The notes beneath the pieces were generated by a model. The model worked only from the letters and a program-made list of their open reading frames with translations, was not told the origin of the DNA and ran no database searches. This document shows, one piece after another, positions 8,973 through 17,298 of a stretch of DNA of 64,000 nucleotides. The DNA comes from JAMQKA01 sp043951865. GTDB taxonomy: Bacteria; Bacteroidota; Rhodothermia; Balneolales; Balneolaceae. Both the position numbers and the translations under genes were made by a program. Numbering within the stretch: the first letter of the stretch is position 1; each line of letters begins with the position of its first letter. The stretch spans positions 124,001-188,000 of the forward strand of contig NZ_JBINJF010000003.1 of NCBI RefSeq assembly GCF_043951865.1. Direction: 5' to 3'.

Positions 8973-9079
8973 TCAGATTCTCCTTCTCTACTTAACTTAA
9001 TTATGTTGATTGATGAATTTAATGGACAAGTAGTGTTGGCAATCGGTCAATTAAATCCGTTGATGTTAAGAACAAAATG

Positions 9080-9108
9080 AATATTAAGTTCTTGAAAAAC
9101 TTAATATT
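9080..9108. repeat. AT-rich perfect inverted repeat
   Basis: AATATTAAGTT (9080-9090) and AACTTAATATT (9098-9108) pair perfectly around a 7-base loop. It lies 108 bp upstream of the methyltransferase start. It could be an operator or hairpin; no T-tract follows. Confidence 0.4.
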
Positions 9109-9402
9109 AGCATAAAGCGTAAGATGTCAAACAAATATTCTATTATTTAAGATTTTTAACAGCACACAACGATACAGAATCGGGTCGATGCTACTTAATA
9201 TTACGGATCATACAGCCGTGGTTAATAAATATCTCGACCCATAACTTCGCCGGGCCAGGCGCCTTCGATTTCCCTTTGTAGCTTTTTCCTTTCTCAACCC
9301 GGCAACATACAGTTTGTTGGAGATCAACTCTCTTTAAGTTTTATTTTAATAGACCGAACTCCTTGTTGTATAGTGGCTTATGGCATAACAACATAAATAT
9401 TT

Positions 9403-9419
9403 GTGAGAAATACGGGCTA
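9403..9419. repeat. Dispersed 17-bp repeat, copy 2
   Basis: GTGAGAAATACGGGCTA, used here as the reference form of the family. It sits in the long gene-free region upstream of the SDR gene, not next to a gene end. The preceding CAACATA and T-rich bases are also shared in part with the copy at 56510. Confidence 0.55.
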
Positions 9420-9799
9420 AGTATCCGCTTCTGCAAAGGCCTCTTTAAATGAATAACCCCTCACACAACTGTTGAAAATTCAATACGAAGCTGCCTTGGA
9501 TGTGTATTTCTACTGCACCAAGGCAGACCGGTTCCCGCTTTCCCATTTTTGTTTTCTCTCTGCGCCAAAATCATCTCTTGAATTTGGAGTCAATAAGAGT
9601 GACTTTTTACGAGAGCTTTTACCCCTGCCTCTGCTCGTTTGCCGCGTGTAGTACAACCGTGGTTGCCCGGCAAGGAGGTAGAGTATTGCAAAACGCAATT
9701 TACAGCCTTTTCAGCTGGCCGTACCACTTGCGTGAGCAAACAAGAGAAATGGCAGCGTTCGCTAACAGATACCAACTAATCTTTATTCAAAAACATACT

Positions 9800-10576
9800 A
9801 TGGACCTGAAGATAAATGATCATCGATTCTTGGTGTGCGGGGCAAGCAGCGGCTTCGGACGTGCAATTGCGGAGCTCCTGTTGGATGAGGGAGCATCGGT
9901 CATCGTCGTAGCCCGTCGCGAGCAGAAACTTAAAGAGCTGGAGGAGCAGTATGGCGAGGCCGCCATCACGGTAGCGGGCGACCTCACCGAGGAGGAGACG
10001 CACAACAAAATTGAGTCGGCCATCGGCAATTCCGGGCTCCATGGGGCCGTCATAAATTCGGGAGGACCGCCGGCGTTGACACCGCTGGAGACGGCGATGT
10101 ACGATTGGGACAAGGCGTACGAATCGGTGATGCGCTGGAAGATTGAGCTGGTACTGCGACTGGTGAGTTATTTTACCGCCCACGAATACGGCAGGATTTT
10201 GTTCGTGGAAAGCAAATCTGTCAAACAACCGATTCCCTCTCTCGTACTGAGCAATTCGTACCGGGCGGCGGTAGTCGGTTTCGCGAAATCGCTCTCCCAG
10301 GAAGTGGCCGGAGACGGTATCACCGTCAATGTGCTGGCGCCCGGGGCCCATGACACCCCGGCTATAAATCGCGTTATTAAAAAGAGAAGCGACGACAGCG
10401 GCAAATCGCTCGAGGAGGTCCGCAGCGAGATGGAAGCCGGAGTCCCGGTCGGGCGATTCGGGAAACCGGAAGAGATCGCTTCGCTGGCGGGCTGGCTACT
10501 TTCGCCACACGCCTCCTATGTAACAGGGCAAACCATCAGCCACGACGGGGGTGCCATCCAGGGACTGTTTGGCTAA
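9800..10576 (+). CDS. SDR-family oxidoreductase with non-canonical catalytic residues
   Basis: 258 residues from ATG 9800, chosen because the Rossmann strand begins immediately after it (FLVCGASSGFGRAIAELLL, the TGxxxGxG nucleotide-binding motif at ~10-22). INSGGPP stands where NAG is usual. Aligning SNSYRAAVVGFAKSLSQEVA with the standard YxxxKAAVxGxxKSLAxE block puts Ser at the catalytic Tyr and Arg at the catalytic Lys, and the C-terminal GRFGKPEEIASLAGWLLSP and TGQTISHDGG are normal for FabG-like SDRs. Annotation pipelines would call it 3-oxoacyl-ACP reductase, but the active-site changes argue for another reaction or role. Confidence 0.88.
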   Translation: MDLKINDHRFLVCGASSGFGRAIAELLLDEGASVIVVARREQKLKELEEQYGEAAITVAGDLTEEETHNKIESAIGNSGLHGAVINSGGPPALTPLETAMYDWDKAYESVMRWKIELVLRLVSYFTAHEYGRILFVESKSVKQPIPSLVLSNSYRAAVVGFAKSLSQEVAGDGITVNVLAPGAHDTPAINRVIKKRSDDSGKSLEEVRSEMEAGVPVGRFGKPEEIASLAGWLLSPHASYVTGQTISHDGGAIQGLFG

Positions 10577-10640
10577 ATACCGAATCCCTTGCAGCTCAAT
10601 TTCACTGGATTTCTTGATCTCAATTTCTACTCTGTAAATT

Positions 10641-11069
10641 ATGTGGCATCAAACACAAATCAGTCTTTCTCCCAAATCAAGAGGATATCACATCATTACT
10701 GATGAAATACTCCGCAATATTCCGGAGATCAAACAGATCAGCACCGGCATTGCCCATATTTTCATACAGCATACCAGCGCCAGCCTGACTATCAACGAAA
10801 ACGCCGATCCCTCGGTCCGCCGCGATTTTCACACCCATTTCAAACGCATGGTCCCGGAAGACACCTCATTGTACGAGCACACCCTGGAGGGGCCGGATGA
10901 CATGACTTCGCACATCAAAAGTTCACTGTTGGGCTCCTCGGTGAGCATCCCGATAACGAATGGCAAACTAAACCTGGGTACCTGGCAGGGAATTTATCTC
11001 TGTGAACACCGAAACAGGGGTGGCAGCCGTAAACTGGTCGTTACGCTGCACGGGGCGTTGGATGATTGA
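10641..11069 (+). CDS. YjbQ/UPF0047 family protein
   Basis: 142 residues, full length for the UPF0047/YjbQ family, small trimeric proteins often annotated as secondary thiamine-phosphate synthase because some members have weak activity of that kind. The family signature HTSASLTINENADPSVRRD (~49-67) and the C-terminal LNLGTWQGIYLCEHRNRGGSRK (split here: LGTWQGIYLCEHR then GGSRK) are intact, including the conserved His residues thought to form the active site. It follows the SDR gene by 64 bp on the same strand. Its stop codon lies within an 8-bp tandem repeat array. Confidence 0.93.
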   Translation: MWHQTQISLSPKSRGYHIITDEILRNIPEIKQISTGIAHIFIQHTSASLTINENADPSVRRDFHTHFKRMVPEDTSLYEHTLEGPDDMTSHIKSSLLGSSVSIPITNGKLNLGTWQGIYLCEHRNRGGSRKLVVTLHGALDD

Positions 11070-11094
11070 GTGATTGAGTGATTGAGTGATTGAG
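11063..11094 (+). repeat. Four tandem copies of an 8-bp unit
   Basis: TGATTGAG repeated four times without error, overlapping the yjbQ stop codon and followed by degenerate TGAG/TGGA/TGAA units to ~11107. It is one of several 7-8-bp tandem arrays at gene borders in this window. Confidence 0.85.
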
Positions 11095-11141
11095 TGAGTG
11101 GATGAATGGTCGGGAATGGAAAAAATTAAGGGAAGAGGTGG

Positions 11142-11228
11142 ATGTTGAATATTGAACAAGGAATCTCGAATTGCGAATGAACGGTTCTACATTCAGTATT
11201 CCCTGTTCTGAAATTCGAAAACCAAAAG
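11142..11228. repeat. Degenerate GAAT/GAAC-rich palindromic unit next to tRNA-Ser
   Basis: The stretch contains TTGAACAAGGAATCTCGAAT and, further on, TTCAGTATTCCCTGTTC, which are partly complementary to each other. A related unit lies at 20727-20820. Such GAAC/GAAT-rich units look like a dispersed non-coding repeat family. No gene is present. Confidence 0.45.
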
Positions 11229-11317
11229 CGGAGAGGGAGGGATTCGAACCCTCGATACCCTGTTTAGGGTATACTCCCTTAGCAGGGGAGCGCTTTCGAC
11301 CGCTCAGCCACCTCTCC
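11229..11317 (-). tRNA. tRNA-Ser (anticodon GCT)
   Basis: On the minus strand the acceptor arms GGAGAGG and CCTCTCC pair fully, the discriminator base is G as required for serine, the D-arm TGGCTGAGCGG and the T-arm GAGGG-TTCGAAT-CCCTC are standard, and the anticodon stem CTCCC/GGGAG encloses loop CTGCTAA, giving anticodon GCT for AGC/AGT codons. A long variable arm (TATACCC..GGGTATC) confirms a class II tRNA. CCA is not encoded. It is 89 nt long. Confidence 0.97.
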
Positions 11318-11618
11318 AAGGAAGTCCCAAATATACGGGCCTCTTCTTTTCATATCAATACCAAATTCAATTTTCGCTTTTCACACGACATTCAGCCGTT
11401 TATCCTGCCGAAGATCGATTGTATACGAACGAAAATCATCTTGATCTCCCATTCGAGTAGTCAATACTTATGGACTTTGCAAAACCTTCAATTCCTCGTT
11501 CCGGGGAAGTTGGACCGCTGTTTAAAAGATCAATTAAAACCACCTCCCAACACAATAGCAGGTTCTGCAAAGATCCCTGTCTTCCAGAATACCCGGCAGT
11601 GCTCCCGGCCTCAACGGT
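11318..11618. other. Intergenic region between tRNA-Ser and hpt
   Basis: About 300 bases with no gene or clear terminator that I can see. It should contain the tRNA promoter and the transcript end of the minus-strand hpt unit. Confidence 0.5.
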
Positions 11619-12197
11619 TCAGGTGTGATCGGATCGGGATTCACCTTCATCGAGAATATAAATCTGGGCCAGGTTCCGGCCCTCCTGGGCGTAATCAAGG
11701 CCATATCCCAAAACAAAGAGCGACGGTATCCTGAATCCCACGTAATCCAGCGGTATATCGTGGCGGGTGGCCTCCGGCTTGTACAGCAGCGTAACTGTGG
11801 CGATGGAGGCCGGATTCTTTTGCTCCAGTTTCTCCACCATGTACTTCATCGAAAGACCGGTATCTACGATATCCTCCACCAGCAGGACGTGGCGATCTTC
11901 GATATTGGCATCAATGTCTTTGAGATCTCTTACCTCTCCGGACGATACTTTTTCATCCCCGTAGCTGCTCAACTTCAAAAAATCTACCTCTGACGGGATG
12001 CTGATATGGCGCAGAAGATCGGATAAAAAAATAAACGCCCCGTTCAGCACCCCGATAAAAATCGGCTTTTTACCGGAATAATCCCGGTTTAACTGTTTAG
12101 CCAAATCGGCAACCCGTGTTCTGATCTTCTCTTCTGACAGATACACTTTGAACGTTTCGCCGTTGCAATTTACAGTTTGGGGTTTGTATAATGACAT
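11619..12197 (-). CDS. hpt: Hypoxanthine phosphoribosyltransferase
   Basis: 192-residue purine-salvage enzyme that joins hypoxanthine or guanine to PRPP to give IMP or GMP. The PRPP-binding loop HVLLVEDIVDTGLSM (~98-112) with the two acidic residues is present, as are GVLNGAFIFLSDLLR (loop I region, ~49-63) and the C-terminal KPEATRHDIPLDYVGF with the Lys and aromatic contacts for the base. It is slightly longer than the usual ~178 residues owing to a short C-terminal tail. It begins 7 bp after the tilS stop, so it is the last gene of a birA-tilS-hpt unit; in many bacteria tilS and hpt are also neighbours. Confidence 0.95.
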   Translation of the reverse strand: MSLYKPQTVNCNGETFKVYLSEEKIRTRVADLAKQLNRDYSGKKPIFIGVLNGAFIFLSDLLRHISIPSEVDFLKLSSYGDEKVSSGEVRDLKDIDANIEDRHVLLVEDIVDTGLSMKYMVEKLEQKNPASIATVTLLYKPEATRHDIPLDYVGFRIPSLFVLGYGLDYAQEGRNLAQIYILDEGESRSDHT

Positions 12198-12204
12198 CGG
12201 TCTG

Positions 12205-13569
12205 CTACTGTTTCCACCGTATTACCAGGCACTCGGCGGTATCCTCCTCGCATTTGACCAGCTCGGAAATAGTGCCCGGGGGATTCATTTTTTCAATCGG
12301 CGGAAAGATAACCGCACAGATTGTATCTTCAAAAGTTTTCAGGACAAGGGCTTTTCCCTTTTCAGCGGCACTGATTTTCCGGTTGGTCAGGTGGTCCGAT
12401 ATTTTTTGGTGTCCAACCATGCCAAAAGGCTGGAAAGCGTCCCCCGCTTTCCAGCTGCGCAGCACCAGCGGCCAGTGCAATTTCTGCAGGTCCAGGTACA
12501 GGGCCGTTTCAAAGGAAGGGTCCACAAACGGCTCGATGGCAAATACCAGATCATCAAAGATGAACGGCTGCTGCCTCAGGGTCTCCTCATCGAGCTCGAT
12601 CAAATTCAGCGATTCGGATTGCTCATACACAATTTTGAGCCATTCACGATCATTCAGCAGTGAGTAGTGTTCGGTTAGCTGAATCGATTTGCCCGTTTGC
12701 AGATCGGACAGCTTCTCCACCTGCCGGAGTGCCCCACTTGTAATCTCTATACCGGGATCGCTCTGTTTGAGCAGGTGCAGCACCAGCGCCTTCTGCAAGC
12801 CGGGTTCCAAATTCCGGAACGCAACCATATCAATCCGGTTGCGGTTGTCTGTCAAGCGGCCGGCGATATAACGAAGCGCCTGTGAAAACAGGGCCGCCCG
12901 TTCCGGCAGCCTCAGCACATTTTGCTTCCAGCCCGGGAAAAATTCATCCAGCTTGTCCAGCCACTCATTCCGAAGCAGATTTCTCGCAAATTCTGACTCC
13001 AGGTTACTCCGGTCGGTCCGCCAGGGCACGCCATGCGTTTCCACATAATTCATAATTTCCCGCCGTGAGCTATCAACAAGAGGCCTAAACAGGGGAGGAT
13101 CCCACACACTCATGGCACTCCATGACTCCAGACCAGCTCCCCGAAATAATTTTTGCAGTACCGTTTCAACCTGATCGTCCTGGTGGTGAGCAACCGCTAT
13201 GGCATCCGCATTATGCTCATGCTGCAGGTCTCGAAAAAACTGGTAGCGCTGATCCCGGGCCCACTGCTGGAAATTGCTCTCCCCGGCTCCCCTGGCATCG
13301 AGCTGCTGCCTGTGGCAGCGATAATTCCATTCCCGTGCTGTTTCCTCAACCAGCTGCTGATCTTTATCTGACTCGCTTCCCCTTTTCTGGTAATTTACAT
13401 GTGCAACCACCGCTTCAACCTCCAGCTGCTTAAAAATATGCAACAGGGCCATCGAGTCGGGCCCGCCGCTCACCCCGATAACAAAGACAGGAGACCCCGT
13501 TTGGGGGAAATAGTGTTCCAGGTGCCGCCTGACGCGTTCTTCAATCAGTGATAAGCCGGATCTGTTCAT
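12205..13569 (-). CDS. tilS: tRNA(Ile)-lysidine synthetase
   Basis: 454 residues, full length. TilS converts C34 of the CAU-anticodon tRNA-Ile to lysidine using ATP and lysine, so that AUA is read as Ile. The ATP-binding PP-loop GVSGGPDSMALLHI (~32-45) and the downstream VAHHQDDQVETVLQKLFRGAG (split: AVAHHQDDQVETVL, LFRGAG) are intact, followed by the TilS C-terminal domain (~370-454, VLRSWKAGDAFQPFGMVGHQ). Its first 29 bases overlap the end of birA, consistent with translational coupling. Confidence 0.96.
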   Translation of the reverse strand: MNRSGLSLIEERVRRHLEHYFPQTGSPVFVIGVSGGPDSMALLHIFKQLEVEAVVAHVNYQKRGSESDKDQQLVEETAREWNYRCHRQQLDARGAGESNFQQWARDQRYQFFRDLQHEHNADAIAVAHHQDDQVETVLQKLFRGAGLESWSAMSVWDPPLFRPLVDSSRREIMNYVETHGVPWRTDRSNLESEFARNLLRNEWLDKLDEFFPGWKQNVLRLPERAALFSQALRYIAGRLTDNRNRIDMVAFRNLEPGLQKALVLHLLKQSDPGIEITSGALRQVEKLSDLQTGKSIQLTEHYSLLNDREWLKIVYEQSESLNLIELDEETLRQQPFIFDDLVFAIEPFVDPSFETALYLDLQKLHWPLVLRSWKAGDAFQPFGMVGHQKISDHLTNRKISAAEKGKALVLKTFEDTICAVIFPPIEKMNPPGTISELVKCEEDTAECLVIRWKQ

Positions 13570-14323
13570 AGGAAAAGGTTTTTACCTCGGCCTCGTGGTT
13601 GATTACAGTTAACCGCCCCTTTTCATTGATTCCCAGCAACTTGTACCTGTCGGAGCGGGTATGCCCGTCAATCGACAATCGAATCCATTCGCCGTAGCCA
13701 ATCAATTTCTGGTTCACCGACCGCAACAGGTCGGTATCATTTTGGTGCCAGCGGGTGTAGCAGTGTTCTATCAATCCGATGAATTCCGCCAGCAGTAGCT
13801 CCCGGCTAAACGAAGTGCCGTTTTCGAGTTTTAGAGAGGTTGCGTGCTCCTTTAAATCATCCCTGAACAGGTCCTGGTTTACATTGAAACCGATGCCCAC
13901 GAGTACCCGGTCCAGACTGTTTCCGCTGAATACTGTTTCGGTGAGCACACCTGCTATCTTCCGATTTCCGATCAGCACATCATTCGGCCACTTGATGGAG
14001 GCTTTTTGCGGGGTATTATGCTCTATCAGAGCCGTGGCAGCGTATGCACAGGCCAGTGTCAATACGTGCAGCCGCTCGGCACGACCAGGCTTAAATGCGA
14101 TGGTAAATGTCAAATTTTCTCCGGGGGATGATTCCCAGTTCCGTTCATACTGCCCCCGCCCTTTTAACTGGTTATCGGCCAGACAAACCATACCGTGGCT
14201 GATCTCCTCACCACTCACGCTTCTCAAATACGAGTTGGTGGAATCAAGCCTCTCAAAATACTGCAGCTCATGCCCAACCCACCGCGTGTTGAGAGCCTTT
14301 TTAAATTGATCTACATCAAACAA
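13541..14323 (-). CDS. birA: Biotin--[acetyl-CoA-carboxylase] ligase
   Basis: 260 residues; catalyses attachment of biotin to the carboxyl carrier protein. It has the catalytic domain from near the start (YFERLDSTNSYLR, ~24-36), the biotinyl-AMP loop KGRGQYERNWESSPGENL (~54-71), the core KWPNDVLIGNRKIAGVLTE (~109-127) and the small C-terminal SH3-like domain (GYGEWIRLSI onward). There is no N-terminal helix-turn-helix, so it is a group I BirA without repressor function. The start is TTG 14323; an upstream extension would run into the tandem repeat and a stop. Confidence 0.95.
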   Translation of the reverse strand: MFDVDQFKKALNTRWVGHELQYFERLDSTNSYLRSVSGEEISHGMVCLADNQLKGRGQYERNWESSPGENLTFTIAFKPGRAERLHVLTLACAYAATALIEHNTPQKASIKWPNDVLIGNRKIAGVLTETVFSGNSLDRVLVGIGFNVNQDLFRDDLKEHATSLKLENGTSFSRELLLAEFIGLIEHCYTRWHQNDTDLLRSVNQKLIGYGEWIRLSIDGHTRSDRYKLLGINEKGRLTVINHEAEVKTFSYEQIRLITD

Positions 14324-14335
14324 ATTTTCCTGGCT

Positions 14336-14370
14336 TGTCAGTTGTCAGTTGTCAGTTGTCAGTTGTCAGA
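14336..14370. repeat. Tandem 7-bp repeat upstream of birA
   Basis: About five copies of GTCAGTT (CTGACAA on the other strand) directly upstream of the birA start codon. The array may vary in copy number and it occupies the place where the birA leader or the 3' end of the transcript from pgi/pmi would lie. It has no spacers, so it is not CRISPR. Confidence 0.85.
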
Positions 14371-14483
14371 GGCTGCTTGTTTCTGAGAGCTGTGTCAAGG
14401 ATAATTTCACAATCCGTTGCTGCACGCTTAAAATGGCAGTTACTTACGAATCCCGCATTACTCAAAAGAAAACCGGTTGCAAA

Positions 14484-15554
14484 TCAATTTCCACTCCCCA
14501 AATCCGGGCTTTCAGCCAGTTTGCTCTTAAAAAGATCGATTTTCGCCACCGGGCTTGGATCCACTCCATTTATGACGGCAAGATAAAAGCTGGTCCAGTC
14601 TGCCAGCTGTATGAGCGAAAACATGCGCGTCAGCCGGCTTTCCCCCCGCGTTTTCAGTATAATAATCGAGTCGGCCTGATCCTCAATCAGTTCCCGGGTG
14701 ATATTCATCCGTTGTTCAATGCGGTCGCCATCTTCGCGATCCATAAGAAAGAGAATCGAAAGCCGGCCGGTGAGGTGGGCTACCCGTTCCCAGCCCACAA
14801 TTTCGGTGTGTGTCATCTCCGGGAACTCGTTGCGATACGCCAGCGTCTTGGAATTTTCCTCGAACTGCGTGCACCAGCGCATTCCCACCGCTTTCATAAA
14901 GTTGTTGTTGGTATACACGACCGGGAGTGTCTCAGCCAGATCCCGGGCGAGTGTCAACGCTTCATTGTCACGGTGGTTCGAGAGGAGCTCAACCTGGTTT
15001 TCCAGGAACTGCCTGGTCTCACTGAGCGCTTCCCGTCCTTCATTCAGGAACCCAAGTTTTTGAAAAATTCTGAACAAGATGATAAAGCTGTAGCCGACGG
15101 CCGCCCGGGCCCGTATGTCGCTCGGTATCTTGAAATAGTCAAAATGGTCGCGCGTAGCCCTGAGCATAAGTTCACCGCCGGCCGTAATGGCAACAGGGGT
15201 GGCCCCTTTTTTACGAGCCTGCCGGAGAGCCGCCAGCGTTTCCTCGGTATCGCCCGAAAAGCTGGAAGCCACCATCAGGGTCTCCTTGTTGACCCAGTGG
15301 GGTACTTCATATCCTTTTACGACCTCAACCGGTACAGGAGCTGTATCTTTGGTATAGGCCTGAATCAGGTCGCCCGCAATGGCAGATCCCCCCATACCCG
15401 CAATGCAGATCGTTTTTATTTTTTTCGGGTCCAGTGATATCTCCAGCTGCTCCGTTGTTTCAACCGCTTCATTCCACTGATTGGGAAAATCCACCAGCAG
15501 GTCCCACATTTGCTGAGTATCAATATCCTCGATTGTTGATTTTGTCAACTCCAT
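14484..15554 (-). CDS. Bifunctional phosphoglucose/phosphomannose isomerase
   Basis: 356 residues. Members of this family interconvert glucose-6-P or mannose-6-P with fructose-6-P. The N-terminal SIS domain begins with ICIAGMGGSAIAGDLIQAY (~51-69), then SSFSGDTEETLAALRQA (~97-113), where Ser/Thr residues hold the phosphate, and the C-terminal domain has NNFMKAVGMRWCTQFEENSK (~216-235) with the catalytic Glu, plus FPEMTHTEIVGWE (~244-256). Length and motifs match the archaeal/bacterial Pgi/Pmi family rather than classical PGI. It lies 13 bp after ptsI, so likely in one transcript with ptsHI. Confidence 0.93.
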   Translation of the reverse strand: MELTKSTIEDIDTQQMWDLLVDFPNQWNEAVETTEQLEISLDPKKIKTICIAGMGGSAIAGDLIQAYTKDTAPVPVEVVKGYEVPHWVNKETLMVASSFSGDTEETLAALRQARKKGATPVAITAGGELMLRATRDHFDYFKIPSDIRARAAVGYSFIILFRIFQKLGFLNEGREALSETRQFLENQVELLSNHRDNEALTLARDLAETLPVVYTNNNFMKAVGMRWCTQFEENSKTLAYRNEFPEMTHTEIVGWERVAHLTGRLSILFLMDREDGDRIEQRMNITRELIEDQADSIIILKTRGESRLTRMFSLIQLADWTSFYLAVINGVDPSPVAKIDLFKSKLAESPDLGSGN

Positions 15555-15567
15555 GGAATCAGCGTGT

Positions 15568-17298
15568 CTAAAGATTCGTCAATATGCTATTCACTTCGGC
15601 AGTCGTTGAAGATGAAAGCACCTTGTCGGCCAGCTCTTTCATTTCAGCGACAGAATATTTTTTCAGCAGTGTTTTCACCTTGGGAATTGATACAGGAGAC
15701 ATACTCAATTCGGTAATTCCCATGCCTACCAGGCAAAGAGCCGCCTTGGGATAAGAGGCGATTTCGCCGCAGACCGCAATATCGATCTGCTCGTTTTCAG
15801 CTGCCACTACGCAGTCATGAATCAGTGACATGATGGCGGGATGGATCTCCTGGTACAGTTCTGATATCAATTCATTTCCCCGATCCACCGCCAGCGTATA
15901 CTGCGTCAGATCGTTGGTTCCCACGCTGAAAAAATCGACCTCTTTGGCAAAAGCCTCCGCCTTGACCGCCACGCTGGGAACCTCCACCATAATGCCGACC
16001 TGCACCCGGTCGTCTACCGGCACTCCCTCCTGCCGCAGCTCTTCCTGGATGGCGGATATCTCCTCCTTTACCTCCAGCACCTCTTCCATCACCGATACCA
16101 TCGGCACCAAAATCTTAACCCGCCCCGGGTAACGGCCGGCCACGGTAAGAATCGCCCTGAGCTGCTCGCGCAGCAGATCGCGCTCGTCCAGCAGCATCCG
16201 CACTCCCCTCCATCCGAGGAACGGGTTTCGCTCATCCGCATTCATACTGAAAAACTTGTCCCCGCCGGCGTCAAACAGGCGGATGGTAACCGGGGCGGAG
16301 CCGGCCTTTTGCAGGATCTCGGAATAAAAATCGGTCTGCTTTTCCTGGTTCTCAAAATGTTCTTTGCGGATATAGATCGATTCGGTCCGCAGCAGCCCCA
16401 CCCCCTCGGCCTTGTACTTTTGGACGTTGGGCAGCTCTTCGGCAAACTCAATATTTGCCCGCAGTTGAAAGGGAGTTCCATCCCGGGTTACGGAAGGTTC
16501 CGAAATGATACGCCTGAGTTTCTGCTCCTCAACCTGCTGGTGTTTGATCTTTTCGCGATACTCATCTAGCTGGCACTGGTCGGGATCTATGATGACCATC
16601 CCTTCGTTGCCGTCCACAATTATCTGGGAAGAGGATTCCACCAGCTGACAGGTTCGCTTGGTACCCACCACGGAGGGAATCCCCATGGAACGGGCCAGTA
16701 TACTGGCGTGAGAGGTTTGCCCGCCGTGATCCGTAACCAGCGCGCTGATATTGTAGTCAGAAAACTGAATAACCTCCCGGGGGCTGATATCCTCCGCAAC
16801 CACGATACTGCCCGGTTCAATATCCAGATCTATGGAATAGTTCGTCGCCACCTGTATCAGCCGGTCGCGGACATCCTCCAGGTCTACGATCCGCTCCTGG
16901 CTGATCTGGTTCTGGCTCTTTTTGAGCATCTCCAGGTAAGAATCAAATACCTGCTTGACCGCGAAATCCACCGAACGATTCTGTTTTTCAATCAGCTGCT
17001 TTACCTGCTCCTCAAGTTCGGGGTCGTTCACCATCTCTATCTGGGCGTCGATCACCTGCAGGGAGATCTCATCCACCTCCTTGCGTTTGAGGCGGACCAG
17101 TTCCGTTTCAATCACTCTTTTGGCTTCATCAAACAGTTCCAGGTGCCTGGCTGTGCTGCCGGAACTGATCTTTTCGGTATTGATCACTGGTTTGGGCCTC
17201 CGGTAGATATACCCTTTGCCCATGGCAATTCCGTTGGAAGCCGGTACGCCTTTCAACACAAATTCACTTGAAGCAGATTGTTCTACATCGGTGTTCAT
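15568..17298 (-). CDS. ptsI: Phosphoenolpyruvate-protein phosphotransferase (PTS enzyme I)
   Basis: 576 residues, full length. Enzyme I takes phosphate from PEP and passes it to HPr. The phosphorylated histidine is in GGQTSHASILARSMGIPSV (~191-209). The PEP-binding barrel follows with LLRTESIYI, RLFDAGGDKF, NPFLGWRGVRM and VEVPSVAVKAEAFA, and the catalytic Cys in AVCGEIASYPKAAL (~509-522). Its ATG overlaps the HPr stop (ATGA), so the two are translationally coupled. No EIIB/C permease or IIA gene occurs in the window, which suggests a regulatory role or EII genes elsewhere. Confidence 0.97.
   Translation of the reverse strand: MNTDVEQSASSEFVLKGVPASNGIAMGKGYIYRRPKPVINTEKISSGSTARHLELFDEAKRVIETELVRLKRKEVDEISLQVIDAQIEMVNDPELEEQVKQLIEKQNRSVDFAVKQVFDSYLEMLKKSQNQISQERIVDLEDVRDRLIQVATNYSIDLDIEPGSIVVAEDISPREVIQFSDYNISALVTDHGGQTSHASILARSMGIPSVVGTKRTCQLVESSSQIIVDGNEGMVIIDPDQCQLDEYREKIKHQQVEEQKLRRIISEPSVTRDGTPFQLRANIEFAEELPNVQKYKAEGVGLLRTESIYIRKEHFENQEKQTDFYSEILQKAGSAPVTIRLFDAGGDKFFSMNADERNPFLGWRGVRMLLDERDLLREQLRAILTVAGRYPGRVKILVPMVSVMEEVLEVKEEISAIQEELRQEGVPVDDRVQVGIMVEVPSVAVKAEAFAKEVDFFSVGTNDLTQYTLAVDRGNELISELYQEIHPAIMSLIHDCVVAAENEQIDIAVCGEIASYPKAALCLVGMGITELSMSPVSIPKVKTLLKKYSVAEMKELADKVLSSSTTAEVNSILTNL

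Larger units (their letters stand above)
8973..9799. other. 827-bp intergenic region between divergent methyltransferase and SDR genes
   Basis: No credible gene. An open frame runs from 9500 into the SDR gene but its first 100 codons have no homology features and the SDR fold starts at ATG 9800. Visible items: the ribosome-binding site of the minus-strand methyltransferase, an 11-bp-stem inverted repeat at 9080-9108 and a dispersed-repeat copy at 9403-9419. A small RNA cannot be excluded. Confidence 0.55.

Noticed and set aside
9500..9799. 100-codon N-terminal extension of the SDR
   Set aside because: The SDR fold starts right after ATG 9800; the extension is low-complexity and has no domain.
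14336..14370. Tandem repeats as a possible CRISPR array
   Set aside because: Units are 7 bp, directly adjacent and without spacers; no cas genes are near.
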